Below are positions 1 through 9,445 of a DNA stretch of 64,000 nt, in pieces (positions within the stretch are counted from its first letter, which is position 1; each line of letters begins with the position of its first letter). Both the position numbers and the translations under genes were made by a program. The stretch lies in the NCBI GenBank assembly GCA_038137215.1, contig JAYQBG010000014.1, positions 5,900 through 69,899 on the forward strand, read 5' to 3'. The notes below the pieces were generated by a model that was not told the DNA's origin, made no database searches, and was given only the letters and a program-made list of their open reading frames with translations. This stretch comes from JABJAG01 sp038137215 (lineage in GTDB: Bacteria > Pseudomonadota > Alphaproteobacteria > UBA6615).

Positions 1-944
1 TTCACCCAATCGCCCAGAACGACAATCAGAAACAGCAAGACCACACCCGCAGTGAATGTCGACAGGCGTCCGCGCCCGCCCGATTTCACGTTGATCATGG
101 ATTGTCCGATCATCGCGCATCCTGCCATGCCGCCAATGAAACCTGTTGCGGTGTTCGAGAGCCCCTGCCCGATGCACTCCTGGTTCTTGTCACTGGGCGT
201 ATCGGTCAGATCGTCAACAATGGACGCGGTCATCAGAGATTCGAGGAGCCCCACCGCCGCCACCGCGGCCGAATACGGCAGAATGATCATCAGGGTTTCG
301 AGATTGAGCGGAATGCCCGGTAGCAGGAACACCGGCAAGGTCGCCGGTAACTCCCCCATATCGCCGACGATCCGGATATCCAGACCAAATCCGATGGCAA
401 CGGCGGTCAATGCCAAGATGCAGATCAAAGGTGATGGCACGCCCCGGGTCACATAGGGAAACAGGTAAATGATCGCGAGGCCGGCAGCGACCATCACATA
501 GGTCAGCCACGGTACACCGATCAGCTCGGGTAACTGCGCCATGAATATCAGGATCGCGAGCGCATTCACGAATCCGGTCATCACCGAGCGGGAGACGAAC
601 CGCATGACGTAGCCCAGTTTCAGGAAGCCGGCGGCGATCTGCATCACACCGGCGAGCACGGTCGCGGCCAGCAGGTATTCGAGCCCGTGATCGCGGACCA
701 ATGTGACCATGAGTACAGCGGTGGCTGCGGTCGCTGCCGAAATCATGCCGGGTCGGCCGCCGGTGAAGGCGCAAATCACCGCGATCGAAAAGGACGCGAA
801 CAGGCCGACCTTCGGATCCACCCCGGCGATGATGGAAAAGGCAATCGCCTCGGGAATGAGTGCAAGGGCCACAACCAGCCCGGACAGAAGATCGCCGCGG
901 ATATTGCCGAACCATTGTTCGCGATAGGCACTGAAAGAGATCAT
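1..944 (-). CDS. SulP family anion permease (3' end outside window)
   Basis: Inner-membrane anion/proton symporter or exchanger of the SulP family (sulfate, bicarbonate or related anions; substrate not readable). The frame from the ATG at 944 opens MISFSAYREQWFGNIRGD and continues into the SulP hallmark LVVALALIPEAIAFSIIAG, followed by many hydrophobic segments and a GMAGCAMIGQSMIN motif late in the membrane domain. About 314 residues are visible. The remainder, including any STAS domain, lies beyond base 1, so a short SulP form cannot be separated from a full-length one. It stands alone here, with a broken gene upstream on the other strand. Confidence 0.85.
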   Translation of the reverse strand, partial: MISFSAYREQWFGNIRGDLLSGLVVALALIPEAIAFSIIAGVDPKVGLFASFSIAVICAFTGGRPGMISAATAATAVLMVTLVRDHGLEYLLAATVLAGVMQIAAGFLKLGYVMRFVSRSVMTGFVNALAILIFMAQLPELIGVPWLTYVMVAAGLAIIYLFPYVTRGVPSPLICILALTAVAIGFGLDIRIVGDMGELPATLPVFLLPGIPLNLETLMIILPYSAAVAAVGLLESLMTASIVDDLTDTPSDKNQECIGQGLSNTATGFIGGMAGCAMIGQSMINVKSGGRGRLSTFTAGVVLLFLIVVLGDWV

Positions 945-1185
945 GTCGAAACCAAAAAGATCGTGGGCGCACACGCATTCGTTCGCGCGTGCGCTGAAAG
1001 AAGCTGGGGCTGGGGTTGGATATCCGGCGTATCTGGACCTTGCAGCCGTCCGATTTCATCCGGACCCGGTGGCGTTAGATGTTCTTAGGCGATAGCGATG
1101 CTGCAGCGCAACATCAAGAGTGCCGCACCAACGCCTCGAATCGCGATATCAACGGAACATTCAACACGATGCCGGATCGATCATT

Positions 1186-2081
1186 ATGAATGAAGACGAA
1201 CGCGCGCTTGCCGAAATGGCCCGGGAACGGGATTTCTGGAAAGCCAAGTTCGATGAGCTGCGACCGCTCACCACCCTCCTCGATCAGGCGCTCAATCAGG
1301 TCACCCGACAATTTGTCGAACCGGGTTTTGCGTATGTGGATCCCGAGCTTTGCGTTCCGCAAGCGCTGCGGGATCGGTTCACGATGAACGGACAAGCCGA
1401 AATCGTGGACTGGGTTGATTTCTATCCCGACAAGAACCGGGGCTTGCCGGCATGGCTGCCCCGTTATCACACCCAGACACCACGGTATTTCGGCCACGAG
1501 TACGTGGACGGGCTGATCAACGATGCCAGAGCCCGCGCAACCAAATACTACGGCATCGTGGATACCTGGCTTTACGAATTGCTGGACGCCTTCCCGGTCG
1601 AAGGGTAATCCGTCGCGATCATGAGCTCCCTCTTCCCGTGGTATGAGGCCATCACGACGGCATTTGGCGGAACGCCCCATACCTTCGAATCCAACTCGAT
1701 CTACAGCGATCACCCCCTCATCCAGGCGATCAAACCCCAGGATTTCGAGATCGGCAGCCGGACATTCGATGCCGCAATATCGATCTCGTCGTTCGAACAC
1801 AACGGTCTGGGCTTTTATGGCGATCCCATCGATCCCGACGGTGACCTGAAGGCCATGGCCAGAATGCGAAGATCGTGAAACCGGGCGGGCTGATGTATTT
1901 CTGTGTTCCGGTCGGCCGGGACAGCATTGTCTGGCCGATGCGCCGGAACTACGGCCGGATCCGCTTCCCGATGATGACCGAGGGCTGGCAGGTGCGCGAT
2001 TCACGTGGCCATGACGACAGCCATTTCGACGTCCCGTTCGGCGGACACAATTCGGTCTGGGTGCTCGAGAACTCCGAATAG
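1186..2081 (+). pseudogene. DUF268-family protein, broken by one stop and one frameshift
   Basis: Three pieces align in order to the DUF268 family (function unknown, methyltransferase-like fold suspected). They are an N-terminal part from ATG 1186, a middle part with SSLFPWYEAITTAFGG and SISSFEHNGLGFYGDP, and a C-terminal part with KPGGLMYFCVPVGRD. The first two are in the same frame and separated only by TAA at 1606-1608 (codon 141). The third is shifted by one base near 1860-1870, where loss of one base explains the change. An upstream ATG at 1120 is also in frame. With both lesions a full product is not expected, unless one or both are sequence errors. Nothing downstream on the same strand suggests an operon. 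Confidence 0.75.
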
Positions 2082-2098
2082 ATCGCCTGCAGCCGGGC

Positions 2099-2497
2099 CT
2101 ACTGGCTTTCGACGGGCGGAGTTTCGGCGACGGACTCCCGGAACATCTGCATCATCCGGTCAATCATCTGAAGCGCACGCTCGCGTTCTTCAGCATCCTG
2201 CTCTGCCGCAGCAGCGAGTTCGGCCGCTTCCCGCGCCTGGAGTTCCTCGTAGGTCGTCTCCGGTGTCCGGGCGACCGCCGTACTTGTCGAACAGACCATG
2301 GTGTCCTGTTCGAGGGTGCAGACAGAAATTTCGCCCGTCATGCGGTAGAGCCGCCAGACGCGGTTTTCCGTAGCTTTCATGAACTCGTAAACCGGCTCGG
2401 CCGTTTGTGTTTGTGCCGAAGTTCCGCTGATCGGTGCAATAGTGCCGACAAGCAAGAACATCGCCCCGGCGATCGCAGAGAATGGTCGGTTCATCAT
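2099..2497 (-). CDS. Hypothetical exported protein
   Basis: A 132-residue protein with an N-terminal signal peptide (MMNRPFSAIAGAMFLLVG, likely cut after a TSAQ-like site) and no recognised domain. The mature part has two cysteines (VCTLEQDTMVC) and an Ala/Glu-rich, probably helical stretch near residues 85-120. I chose ATG 2497, preceded by an AAAGGG-type ribosome site. The longer frame runs back through tRNA-Lys and is not real. The product is probably periplasmic. Function is unknown. Confidence 0.6.
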   Translation of the reverse strand: MMNRPFSAIAGAMFLLVGTIAPISGTSAQTQTAEPVYEFMKATENRVWRLYRMTGEISVCTLEQDTMVCSTSTAVARTPETTYEELQAREAAELAAAAEQDAEERERALQMIDRMMQMFRESVAETPPVESQ

Positions 2498-2559
2498 GGT
2501 TATGCCCTTTGACACGCGTGAAGACGCGACCAGTCTCGGACGATGATGTGGCGAAAGAA

Positions 2560-2635
2560 TGGTGGGCACTGTAGGATTCGAACCTACGACCGTTCGATTA
2601 AAAGTCGAATGCTCTACCAACTGAGCTAAGTGCCC
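2560..2635 (-). tRNA. tRNA-Lys (anticodon TTT)
   Basis: A 76-base cloverleaf read on the minus strand. The acceptor is GGGCACT paired with AGTGCCC, the D arm GCTC/GAGC, the anticodon loop CTTTTAA, and the T arm GTAGG-TTCGAAT-CCTAC. The discriminator is A and CCA is encoded. It sits between the exported-protein gene and the isomerase gene. Confidence 0.95.
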
Positions 2636-2715
2636 ACTCAAGGCATTACAGGAATGCGGGCGGACATTAGAAATCTGCGCGCACCGGGTCAACGGGACAA
2701 ACGTTCGCAGCGAAA

Positions 2716-3309
2716 CTATTTTTCAGCATCGGCTGCGACCTGCATCTTGATGATCTTGTCGGGGTCGTCGACCGCGCCATTCTGCGCCTGATCCCCCTTC
2801 TTGATCTTGTCGACATGTTCCATGCCGTCGATCACTTCGCCCCAGACCGTGTACTGATTGTCCAGGAAGCCGGCGTCGTCGAAGACAATGAAAAACTGAC
2901 TGTCGGCACTGTTCGGGCTCTGTGCGCGCGCCATGGACAGCGTGCCGCGTTTGTGGGGCTCCAGGGAGAATTCGGCGTCGAGATGCTGGCCCGAGCCGCC
3001 GCGACCGGTCCCCGTCGGATCACCGGTCTGTGCCATGAAGCCGTCGATCACCCTGTGGAACACGACGCCGTCATAGAAACCTTCGCGTACAAGCTCCTTG
3101 ATTCGGGCCACATGATTGGGCGCAAGGTCGGGACGCATTTTGATCGTGACACGACCGTCTTTGAGGTCGAGGTAGAGTGTATCTTCCAAGTTGCGTTCCT
3201 TTTTGGTGGTCTGAGCTTGAGCGTTGGATGTGTCCAGACCGGTCAGGCCCGACATACCTAGAATACCCGCAGCCAATACAAGCGCGGACAGAAAAAAACG
3301 TCTGGTCAT
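2716..3309 (-). CDS. Periplasmic cyclophilin-type peptidyl-prolyl cis-trans isomerase
   Basis: Catalyses proline isomerisation during folding of exported proteins. ATG 3309 gives 197 residues starting MTRRFFLSALVLAAG, a signal peptide that points to the periplasm. The cyclophilin core shows FYDGVVFHRVIDGFMAQTGD (active-site Arg and Phe), SQFFIVFDD, and a W near the end (YTVWGEVIDGM). It is of the compact bacterial type. It lies 10 bases downstream of coaD on the same strand, so gyrA-coaD-ppi is probably one transcription unit. Confidence 0.9.
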   Translation of the reverse strand: MTRRFFLSALVLAAGILGMSGLTGLDTSNAQAQTTKKERNLEDTLYLDLKDGRVTIKMRPDLAPNHVARIKELVREGFYDGVVFHRVIDGFMAQTGDPTGTGRGGSGQHLDAEFSLEPHKRGTLSMARAQSPNSADSQFFIVFDDAGFLDNQYTVWGEVIDGMEHVDKIKKGDQAQNGAVDDPDKIIKMQVAADAEK

Positions 3310-3319
3310 GGAATGAAAC

Positions 3320-3850
3320 CTATTCGTTGGCAGCCTGCAAATCGAGCCGTCCATAGCGGTCATTGACACGGTCTGCGACGTTTTTCGAGACAAAACTCGT
3401 AATGTCGCCGCCCAAAGCCGCAATTTCCTTCACGAGGCGCGAGGCAATGAACTGATTGTTCTCAGACGCCATCAGAAACAGAATTTCTATGTCAGGATTG
3501 AGGCGAGCATTCATGCCGGCCATCTGAAACTCGTAGTCAAAATCCGAAACGGCACGCAAGCCACGCAGGATCACATCGGCGTTTTCAGTTTCGGCAAAAT
3601 GCATCAGGAGGGAATTGAAGGGTTTGACCTCTATTTCGCCGATGCGGTCGTCATCGATGGCGGCAACCTCGTCACGCACCATTTCCACGCGCTCGTCGAG
3701 CGAAAACAAGGGGCCCTTGCCTGCATTCACGGCAACTCCGATGACCATACGATCCAGAACCCGCGCACCGCGCCGGATGACGTCCATATGCCCGTTGGTT
3801 GTCGGGTCGAATGTGCCGGGGTACACCCCGACGCGTTCAGTCTTCCCCAT
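3320..3850 (-). CDS. coaD: Phosphopantetheine adenylyltransferase
   Basis: Transfers AMP from ATP to 4'-phosphopantetheine, the penultimate step of coenzyme A synthesis, in the cytoplasm. The nucleotidyltransferase signature GVYPGTFDPTTNGHMDV contains the T/HxGH site. ILRGLRAVSDFDYE and LMASENNQFIASRLVKE carry the substrate-contact residues, with IASRLVKEIA matching the CoaD C-terminal helix. I chose the ATG at 3850 (MGKTERVGV, 176 residues). It overlaps the 3' end of gyrA by 14 bases, suggesting translational coupling. A second ATG one codon earlier (3853) is possible. Confidence 0.95.
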   Translation of the reverse strand: MGKTERVGVYPGTFDPTTNGHMDVIRRGARVLDRMVIGVAVNAGKGPLFSLDERVEMVRDEVAAIDDDRIGEIEVKPFNSLLMHFAETENADVILRGLRAVSDFDYEFQMAGMNARLNPDIEILFLMASENNQFIASRLVKEIAALGGDITSFVSKNVADRVNDRYGRLDLQAANE

Positions 3851-6692
3851 CATCGCCCTCCAGCGCCGTTCCCTCTTCGGAGTCCGGCGCGTCATTCCCG
3901 TTGTCCGTGTCGTTCCCGGCATCTTCACCTGCCGGGACACCCTCCGGTGCCGCCGCACCGTCATCTTCCAGGGCTTCGTCCTCGTCTTCATGGTCGCGCA
4001 AATGGGTGACGGTCACAACCCGTTCGTTATCACCCACCCGGAACAGCGTCACGCCACGCGTGGAGCGCCCGGCGATACGGACCTCATCAACCCCGGTGCG
4101 GATCAATTGGCCACCATCGGTCATCATCACCAGTCCGGTGTCTTCCTCGACCGGGAATGACGCCACAACGGCGTTGTTGGGTACATCGGCGAGAGCAATG
4201 TTGACGACGCCCTGCCCGCCACGGTTCGTGATCCGGTATTCATAGGCGGACGTCCGCTTGCCGAAACCGTTGGCCGTGACAGTCAGAATAAACTGCTCCT
4301 GGGATGACAGTTCGGCGTAGCGTTCGTCTGTCAGTTCGACGTCCTCATCGACCGTTTCGCCGGCACCCTCGTCCGCGACTCCGGCCCCGTTGGTGTCATC
4401 GGGATCCGCGCGTTCGGCCCGCGACCGCTTCAAATAGGCTTCACGTTCGGCGACCGAGAATTCCGCATGGCTCAGGATCGACATGGAGATCACCTCATCG
4501 TCATCTCCCAGGCGAATACCCCGCACACCGGTCGAGTTCCGGCCCGCAAACACACGCACATCGCCGACTTCGAAACGGATGGATTTCGCCTTGGCCGTCG
4601 CCAGCAGAACATGATCGGTGTCCTCGCAGGTCTGGACTCCGATCAGGCGGTCGCCCTCGTCCAGTTTCATGGCGATTTTGCCGTTCGCCTTCACCTGGAC
4701 GAGATCGGCCAGGCTGTTGCGCCGGACATTGCCCGAAGCCGTTGCGAACATCACGAACAGGTTTTCGGCGTCTGCCTCGTTCTCGGGCAGCGGCATCATG
4801 GTGGTGATGACCTCGCCCTCTTCCAGCGGCAGCACGTTCACAAGCGCCTTGCCGCGGCCCTGAGGGGTGCCTAATGGCAGTTTGTAAACCTTTTGCTTGT
4901 AAACCATGCCCCGCGAGGAGAAGAACAGCACCGGCGTATGGGTGTTCAGCACGAAGACCGAGCTGACAAAGTCCTCGTCCCGCGCCTTCATGCCCGCACG
5001 CCCCTTCCCGCCGCGCTTCTGCGCACGATAGGTGGAAAGCGGCACACGCTGGATGTACCCGTTATGGGTCACGGTCACGACCATGTCTTCGCGCTGGATC
5101 AGGTCTTCAAGGTCCTGTTCGAACTCGCCCTCGATGATCTCCGTCCGGCGCGGATCAGCGAATTCCTCGCGCATGGCCAGAAGTTCCTCGCGCAACAGCG
5201 CATAGAGCTTGTCCCGGCTTTCGAGGATTTCCAGAAATTCCCGAATACGGTCAACCAGGTCCTGCAGGTCCTGGGCGATCTTGTCCCGCTCCAGGCCGGT
5301 CAAACGATGCAGCCGCAGTTCGAGGATCGCTTTGGCCTGTTCGGCGGAAAGCTGGTAGGTGCCGTCTTCGTCCACCTCGCGTCCCGGTTCGTCGATCAGT
5401 GCGATCAGCGGCGCCACATCACCGGCCGGCCAGCGCTTGGCACAGAGCTGTTCGCGGGCTTCTGCGGCGTCCTTGGCAGCACGGATTAGTTCGATCACAG
5501 GATCGAGGTTGGCCACGGCGACAGCCAGGCCTACCAGCGTGTGAGCCCTGTCACGTGCCCGTCCGAGTTCAAAAATCGTGCGCCGGGTGATCACCTCCTC
5601 CCGGAAGGCCACAAACGCGGCGATGATCTCCTTGACGTTGAGCAATTCGGGGCGCCCACCATTGAGCGCGAGCATATTGACGCCGAAGGATGTCTGCAGC
5701 GGCGTATATCGAAACAGTTGATTGAGTACGACCTCGGGTTCCGCGTCACGCTTGAGTTCAACAACGACCCGCACACCGTGACGGTCGCTCTCGTCACGCA
5801 GATCGGCGATGCCTTCAATAATCTTTTCCTGCGCGACCTCGGCAATCCGCTCGATCATCCGCGCCTTGTTCACCTGATAGGGAATCTCGCTGACTATGAT
5901 CGCGTTGCGCCCGGCCCGCACCTCTTCAAAGGCCGTCTTTGCGCGGATGACCACCGAACCACGCCCCGTGTGGAACGCCGCGCGAATCCCGCTGGTGCCC
6001 AAGATGGTGGCGCCGGTCGGGAAGTCAGGTCCGTGCATGACCGTCATGATGTCGTCGATGCTCAGATCGGGGTTATCGAGATACAGGCAGCACGCGTCGA
6101 TCACCTCCCCCAGATTGTGAGGCGGGATGTTGGTGGCCATGCCCACAGCGATGCCGCCGGCGCCGTTGACGAGCAAATTCGGGTACTGGGCCGGCAACAC
6201 CACCGGTTCGCTGATGCTTTCGTCATAGTTCGGCTGGAAATCGACCGTTTCCTTGTCGATATCCTCAATCAGCGAGTGTGCCGCTTTCGACATGCGTGCT
6301 TCGGTGTAACGCATGGCAGCCGCGCGATCGCCGTCCATGGAACCGAAATTGCCCTGTCCATCCACCAGTTCCAGACGCATCGAGAAGTCCTGGGCCATAC
6401 GGACCATGGCGTCATAAATCGCGGAGTCACCATGGGGATGGTACTTACCCATGACCTCGCCAACGATACGCGCGGACTTTCGATAGGGCCGGTTGTACTC
6501 GAACCCGGACTCCTTCATCGAATAGATGATCCGCCTGTGGACCGGCTTCAGGCCGTCGCGTACATCGGGCAGCGCACGCGACACAATCACGCTCATAGCG
6601 TAATCGAGATAGGAGGAACGCATTTCCTCCTCGATTGTCACCGGTTCAATGTCGAAGCCGTCCGGCGGAAGTTCCTCGGATTGATCACTCAT
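3837..6692 (-). CDS. gyrA: DNA gyrase subunit A
   Basis: Catalytic breakage-reunion subunit of DNA gyrase, acting with GyrB to introduce negative supercoils. It has 951 residues. The catalytic tyrosine is in RAAAMRYTEARM (Tyr129). The quinolone-determining region HPHGDSAIYDAM has Ser90 and Asp94, the drug-susceptible residues. The GyrA box is QKRGGKG in the C-terminal pinwheel. The tail is very acidic (Asp/Glu-rich for about 50 residues), which makes the protein longer than the usual 875-920. The start MSDQSEEL at 6692 has no competing start. The gene overlaps coaD at its 3' end. Confidence 0.98.
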   Translation of the reverse strand: MSDQSEELPPDGFDIEPVTIEEEMRSSYLDYAMSVIVSRALPDVRDGLKPVHRRIIYSMKESGFEYNRPYRKSARIVGEVMGKYHPHGDSAIYDAMVRMAQDFSMRLELVDGQGNFGSMDGDRAAAMRYTEARMSKAAHSLIEDIDKETVDFQPNYDESISEPVVLPAQYPNLLVNGAGGIAVGMATNIPPHNLGEVIDACCLYLDNPDLSIDDIMTVMHGPDFPTGATILGTSGIRAAFHTGRGSVVIRAKTAFEEVRAGRNAIIVSEIPYQVNKARMIERIAEVAQEKIIEGIADLRDESDRHGVRVVVELKRDAEPEVVLNQLFRYTPLQTSFGVNMLALNGGRPELLNVKEIIAAFVAFREEVITRRTIFELGRARDRAHTLVGLAVAVANLDPVIELIRAAKDAAEAREQLCAKRWPAGDVAPLIALIDEPGREVDEDGTYQLSAEQAKAILELRLHRLTGLERDKIAQDLQDLVDRIREFLEILESRDKLYALLREELLAMREEFADPRRTEIIEGEFEQDLEDLIQREDMVVTVTHNGYIQRVPLSTYRAQKRGGKGRAGMKARDEDFVSSVFVLNTHTPVLFFSSRGMVYKQKVYKLPLGTPQGRGKALVNVLPLEEGEVITTMMPLPENEADAENLFVMFATASGNVRRNSLADLVQVKANGKIAMKLDEGDRLIGVQTCEDTDHVLLATAKAKSIRFEVGDVRVFAGRNSTGVRGIRLGDDDEVISMSILSHAEFSVAEREAYLKRSRAERADPDDTNGAGVADEGAGETVDEDVELTDERYAELSSQEQFILTVTANGFGKRTSAYEYRITNRGGQGVVNIALADVPNNAVVASFPVEEDTGLVMMTDGGQLIRTGVDEVRIAGRSTRGVTLFRVGDNERVVTVTHLRDHEDEDEALEDDGAAAPEGVPAGEDAGNDTDNGNDAPDSEEGTALEGDDGED

Positions 6693-7011
6693 TGTTTGTT
6701 TTCAATGTTATGGGGCCGACATTTAAGGTCGATTGTCAGCTGTCCGAGTCGGTCGAATTTCATAAAAAAACTCTACTTAAATCGGGGGATTCGAGCAAGG
6801 AAACCACCCCCCGATTTACCCGATAAAACGGCGCAAACATGTGCCCCTGACACAACAAAAAAGCCGATGTGCGCGAACACATCGGAGAGGTCAGGGAGGC
6901 ATTTCAGGGACGCAATTCGGATCGGTCCTGTCGCCCGGGCAAAGTCGTTCGTACCGAGCGAGACATGCGAGAGAATGCTGGGAATCTCATCCGATATGGG
7001 CAGTCAGCCGA
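6693..7011. other. Intergenic region between ssb and gyrA
   Basis: No gene is seen in these 319 bases. Besides the ssb terminator (listed separately) there is a second inverted repeat: TAAATCGGGGG at 6777-6787 pairs with its complement at 6808-6818. Read toward gyrA it lies about 90-125 bases before the start codon and is followed, seven bases later, by a T run, so it could be a second terminator or part of the gyrA leader. The gyrA promoter should lie within 6700-6780, but I cannot fix it. Confidence 0.5.
6854..6885 (-). terminator. Rho-independent terminator of ssb
   Basis: Read on the minus strand, CCGATGTG and CACATCGG form a perfect 8-bp stem around TTCGCG, followed by GC and a run of T. 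It lies about 130 bases past the ssb stop codon, in the right orientation. Confidence 0.8.
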
Positions 7012-7497
7012 CTAGAAGGGAATTTCGTCGTCCAGGTCGTCGGACATGCGTCCACCACCACCGCCGCCACCGGATGCCGCCATGGCCGGCTGCTGATTGC
7101 CGTAATCGGACGGACCGGAATCGTATCCGCCGCCCTCACTGCTGCCGCGGCTGTCGAGCATAACGAGCTCGCCGCGGAACCGCTGCAGGACAACTTCGGT
7201 GGTGTATTTCTCCACCCCGGACTGATCGGTCCATTTGCGGGTCTGGAGCTGGCCTTCAAGAAACACCTTCGAGCCCTTACGGAGATACTTTTCCGCGACA
7301 TCGGCCAGCTTCTGATCGAAGACGACCACGCGATGCCATTCGGTCTTTTCCTGCATTTCGCCGGAGTTGCGGTCTTTCCACCGCTCCGACGTGGCGACCG
7401 AGAGATTGCACACCTTGTCGCCCGACTGCATGGCGCGAACTTCCGGATCCCGGCCCAGATTGCCGACGAGAATGACTTTATTGACGCTGCCTGCCAT
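7012..7497 (-). CDS. ssb: Single-stranded DNA-binding protein
   Basis: Coats single-stranded DNA in replication, repair and recombination. It has 161 residues. The OB fold begins SVNKVILVGNLGRDPEVR and includes EWHRVVVFD and YLRKGSKVFLEGQL. A Gly-rich linker follows, ending in the conserved acidic tip DDLDDEIPF that recruits partner proteins. ATG 7497 is preceded by a good AGGAGG site, and the longer upstream frame has no such support. It sits close to uvrA, with icd between, a common alphaproteobacterial arrangement. I found no clear GTTC-N7-GTTC LexA box upstream. Confidence 0.97.
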   Translation of the reverse strand: MAGSVNKVILVGNLGRDPEVRAMQSGDKVCNLSVATSERWKDRNSGEMQEKTEWHRVVVFDQKLADVAEKYLRKGSKVFLEGQLQTRKWTDQSGVEKYTTEVVLQRFRGELVMLDSRGSSEGGGYDSGPSDYGNQQPAMAASGGGGGGGRMSDDLDDEIPF

Positions 7498-7711
7498 GGG
7501 ATGTGCCTCCTGACACCTATTGATCCGATCTTCATGCGCCCGAATGGTTGACGAATCGGTGCGCAAAACCGAGCTCACACTGGCATGGGGTCATAGGCCC
7601 CACAAGCCGTATGGGCGTGAAGTTATCCCCATGATATTCACGATTTGTTCTCACCGCAACCACAGTTAGCGGTCGCGGGTTTTTGCTCGTTTTACATTCC
7701 GGGACGCAAAC

Positions 7712-9214
7712 CTAGCCGTGCCCCAGAGAAAACGCCGGTTTGCCGTCGAAATTGTAGAGATGTTCGGTCTTGATGAAGTCGATTTCGTGCTCAATCATCC
7801 GCTGCAGCAGTTCGACGACCGATTTGGCATCGAACGCGCTGTCCGGGTTCGCCATATAGCGACAGCGCCAATGATCGGTGCAGAAGGTTTCCGGTTTGGG
7901 ATCGGGCCAGACCTTAACCCCCCGGTTGGTGATCATATCCAGAGTGACCCCGAGACCTTCGCCAGCCTTCTTCATGCGATCACCAACCTGGTTCGGTTCG
8001 CTGCGCGCGTGTACGAAGATGTCGATACCGACCAATTCCTTTTTCGCCGCCGTGCGCGGTTTTGGGCTGAGAATCTCAATCGCCGTTCCATCGGGATCGT
8101 AGGTGACGGCAGTGAGTTCGCGTGGCCCCTGCCCCAGTCGCTCGATGACCGCCTCACCAAAGGCTTTCGTCCCGACCTTTTCTTTCGACACATCGGGATC
8201 GTAGAGGTCTGCCGTGTGCACGCCGTCTTCGAGCGTTCGCAGCCAGGCGTTATGAATCTTCTCGGCGACCCGCGCCTGACCGATATGAGACAACATCATG
8301 GCGCCCGCCAGCAGCAAGCCCGACGGGTTGGCGATATCCTGTTCCGCTATCGTGGGCGCTGAACCATGAATGGCTTCGAACATGGCGCCGTGTTCGCCCA
8401 CATTCGAAGACGGCCCGATACCCACAGAACCGGAAATCTGCGCCGTTATATCGCTGACGATATCGCCGTACAGGTTTGACGTGACGACTACATCAAATAT
8501 TTCGGGTTGATCGGCCAGCATGGCCGCACCGATATCGATGATCCAATGGTCCGTCTCGATATCCGGATACTCGGCGGCAATTTCATCAAAGACATCGTGA
8601 AACAACCCGTCGGTCAGTTTCATGATGTTGTCCTTGCTGAAACAGGAAACCTTCTTGCGCCCGTTTGCCCGCGCATAGTCGAATGCATAGCGGACAATTT
8701 TCTCGCACCCCGGACGCGAGACTAGCTTGAGACACTGATAGACCTCATCGGTCTGACGGTGTTCGATACCGGCGTACAGATCCTCTTCGTTCTCACGGAC
8801 GATCACGACATCCATGCCCGGATGCTTGCTGTCCACGAACGGCGTATAGGCGACACAGGGCCGGACATTGGCGAACAGGCCCATCGATTTCCGGATGGTT
8901 ACGTTCAGGCTCTTGTATCCACCGCCCTGAGGCGTGGTGATCGGGGATTTGTAGAGTGCCCTGGTCTGGCGCAACGTCTCCCATACGGATGCATCGAGCC
9001 CATTGGTATGGCCCGCGAGATAGGCCTTTTCGCCGAGCAGCACCTCATGGATATCAAGCTGTGCACCGGCGGCCTGCAGGACAGCCAGACTGGCATCCAT
9101 GATTTCCGGGCCGATACCGTCACCACGTGCAACCGCAATGGGGACCGGGCGCACATCATCTGTCTTTGTGCTGCCCTGATCCGCGGCCGCTGATCCTTGG
9201 GCTTCAATATTCAT
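7712..9214 (-). CDS. icd: NADP-dependent isocitrate dehydrogenase, Thermus/Rickettsia type
   Basis: Oxidatively decarboxylates isocitrate to 2-oxoglutarate in the citric acid cycle. It has 500 residues. The isocitrate/isopropylmalate dehydrogenase fold is shown by VARGDGIGPEIM, the substrate loop IRKSMGLFANVRP, and the NLYGDIVSD signature followed by GSVGIGPSSN. A C-terminal extension of about 150 residues (from KKELVGIDIFVHA) marks the long form found in Thermus and Rickettsia and separates it from the 400-residue E. coli type. I took ATG 9214, which has a GGAG site just upstream. An in-frame start at 9238 is less supported. Cofactor choice is assigned by family, not by a residue I can verify. 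Confidence 0.88.
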   Translation of the reverse strand: MNIEAQGSAAADQGSTKTDDVRPVPIAVARGDGIGPEIMDASLAVLQAAGAQLDIHEVLLGEKAYLAGHTNGLDASVWETLRQTRALYKSPITTPQGGGYKSLNVTIRKSMGLFANVRPCVAYTPFVDSKHPGMDVVIVRENEEDLYAGIEHRQTDEVYQCLKLVSRPGCEKIVRYAFDYARANGRKKVSCFSKDNIMKLTDGLFHDVFDEIAAEYPDIETDHWIIDIGAAMLADQPEIFDVVVTSNLYGDIVSDITAQISGSVGIGPSSNVGEHGAMFEAIHGSAPTIAEQDIANPSGLLLAGAMMLSHIGQARVAEKIHNAWLRTLEDGVHTADLYDPDVSKEKVGTKAFGEAVIERLGQGPRELTAVTYDPDGTAIEILSPKPRTAAKKELVGIDIFVHARSEPNQVGDRMKKAGEGLGVTLDMITNRGVKVWPDPKPETFCTDHWRCRYMANPDSAFDAKSVVELLQRMIEHEIDFIKTEHLYNFDGKPAFSLGHG

Positions 9215-9271
9215 CGAATTCTCCAGACTTTGCTGCACCTCTATCTAGGAATGAGGGTCTTAGTATCCAAC

Positions 9272-9297
9272 GGGTATTCTGGGATAACTCAATACCC
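9272..9297. promoter_or_regulatory. 7-bp dyad between icd and uvrA
   Basis: GGGTATT at 9272-9278 and its exact complement AATACCC at 9291-9297 are separated by 12 bases. The dyad lies 58 bases before the icd start and about 150 bases before uvrA, in the shared divergent promoter region. It does not match the alphaproteobacterial LexA direct repeat. It may be an operator, but no regulator is suggested. Confidence 0.35.
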
Positions 9298-9445
9298 GAT
9301 TCTCGATCACGATTTCGACTGTGACGGATTTGAAACGCGTATTCTGTCGGGTTGTCCACTGGCTTTTTCCGGATGGCGGAGCCATTTTAGAGCCTTAGTT
9401 TCGGCGCGACAAAACCGCCCCAGCCCAGATCCGTATAAGGCCGTG

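Noticed and set aside
5541..7163. 540-codon open frame on the plus strand
   Set aside because: Antisense to gyrA and the ssb end, runs through a terminator, no domain.
9215..9445. SOS (LexA) box before uvrA or ssb
   Set aside because: No GTTC-N7-GTTC or GAAC-N7-GAAC direct repeat was found in the upstream regions of either gene.
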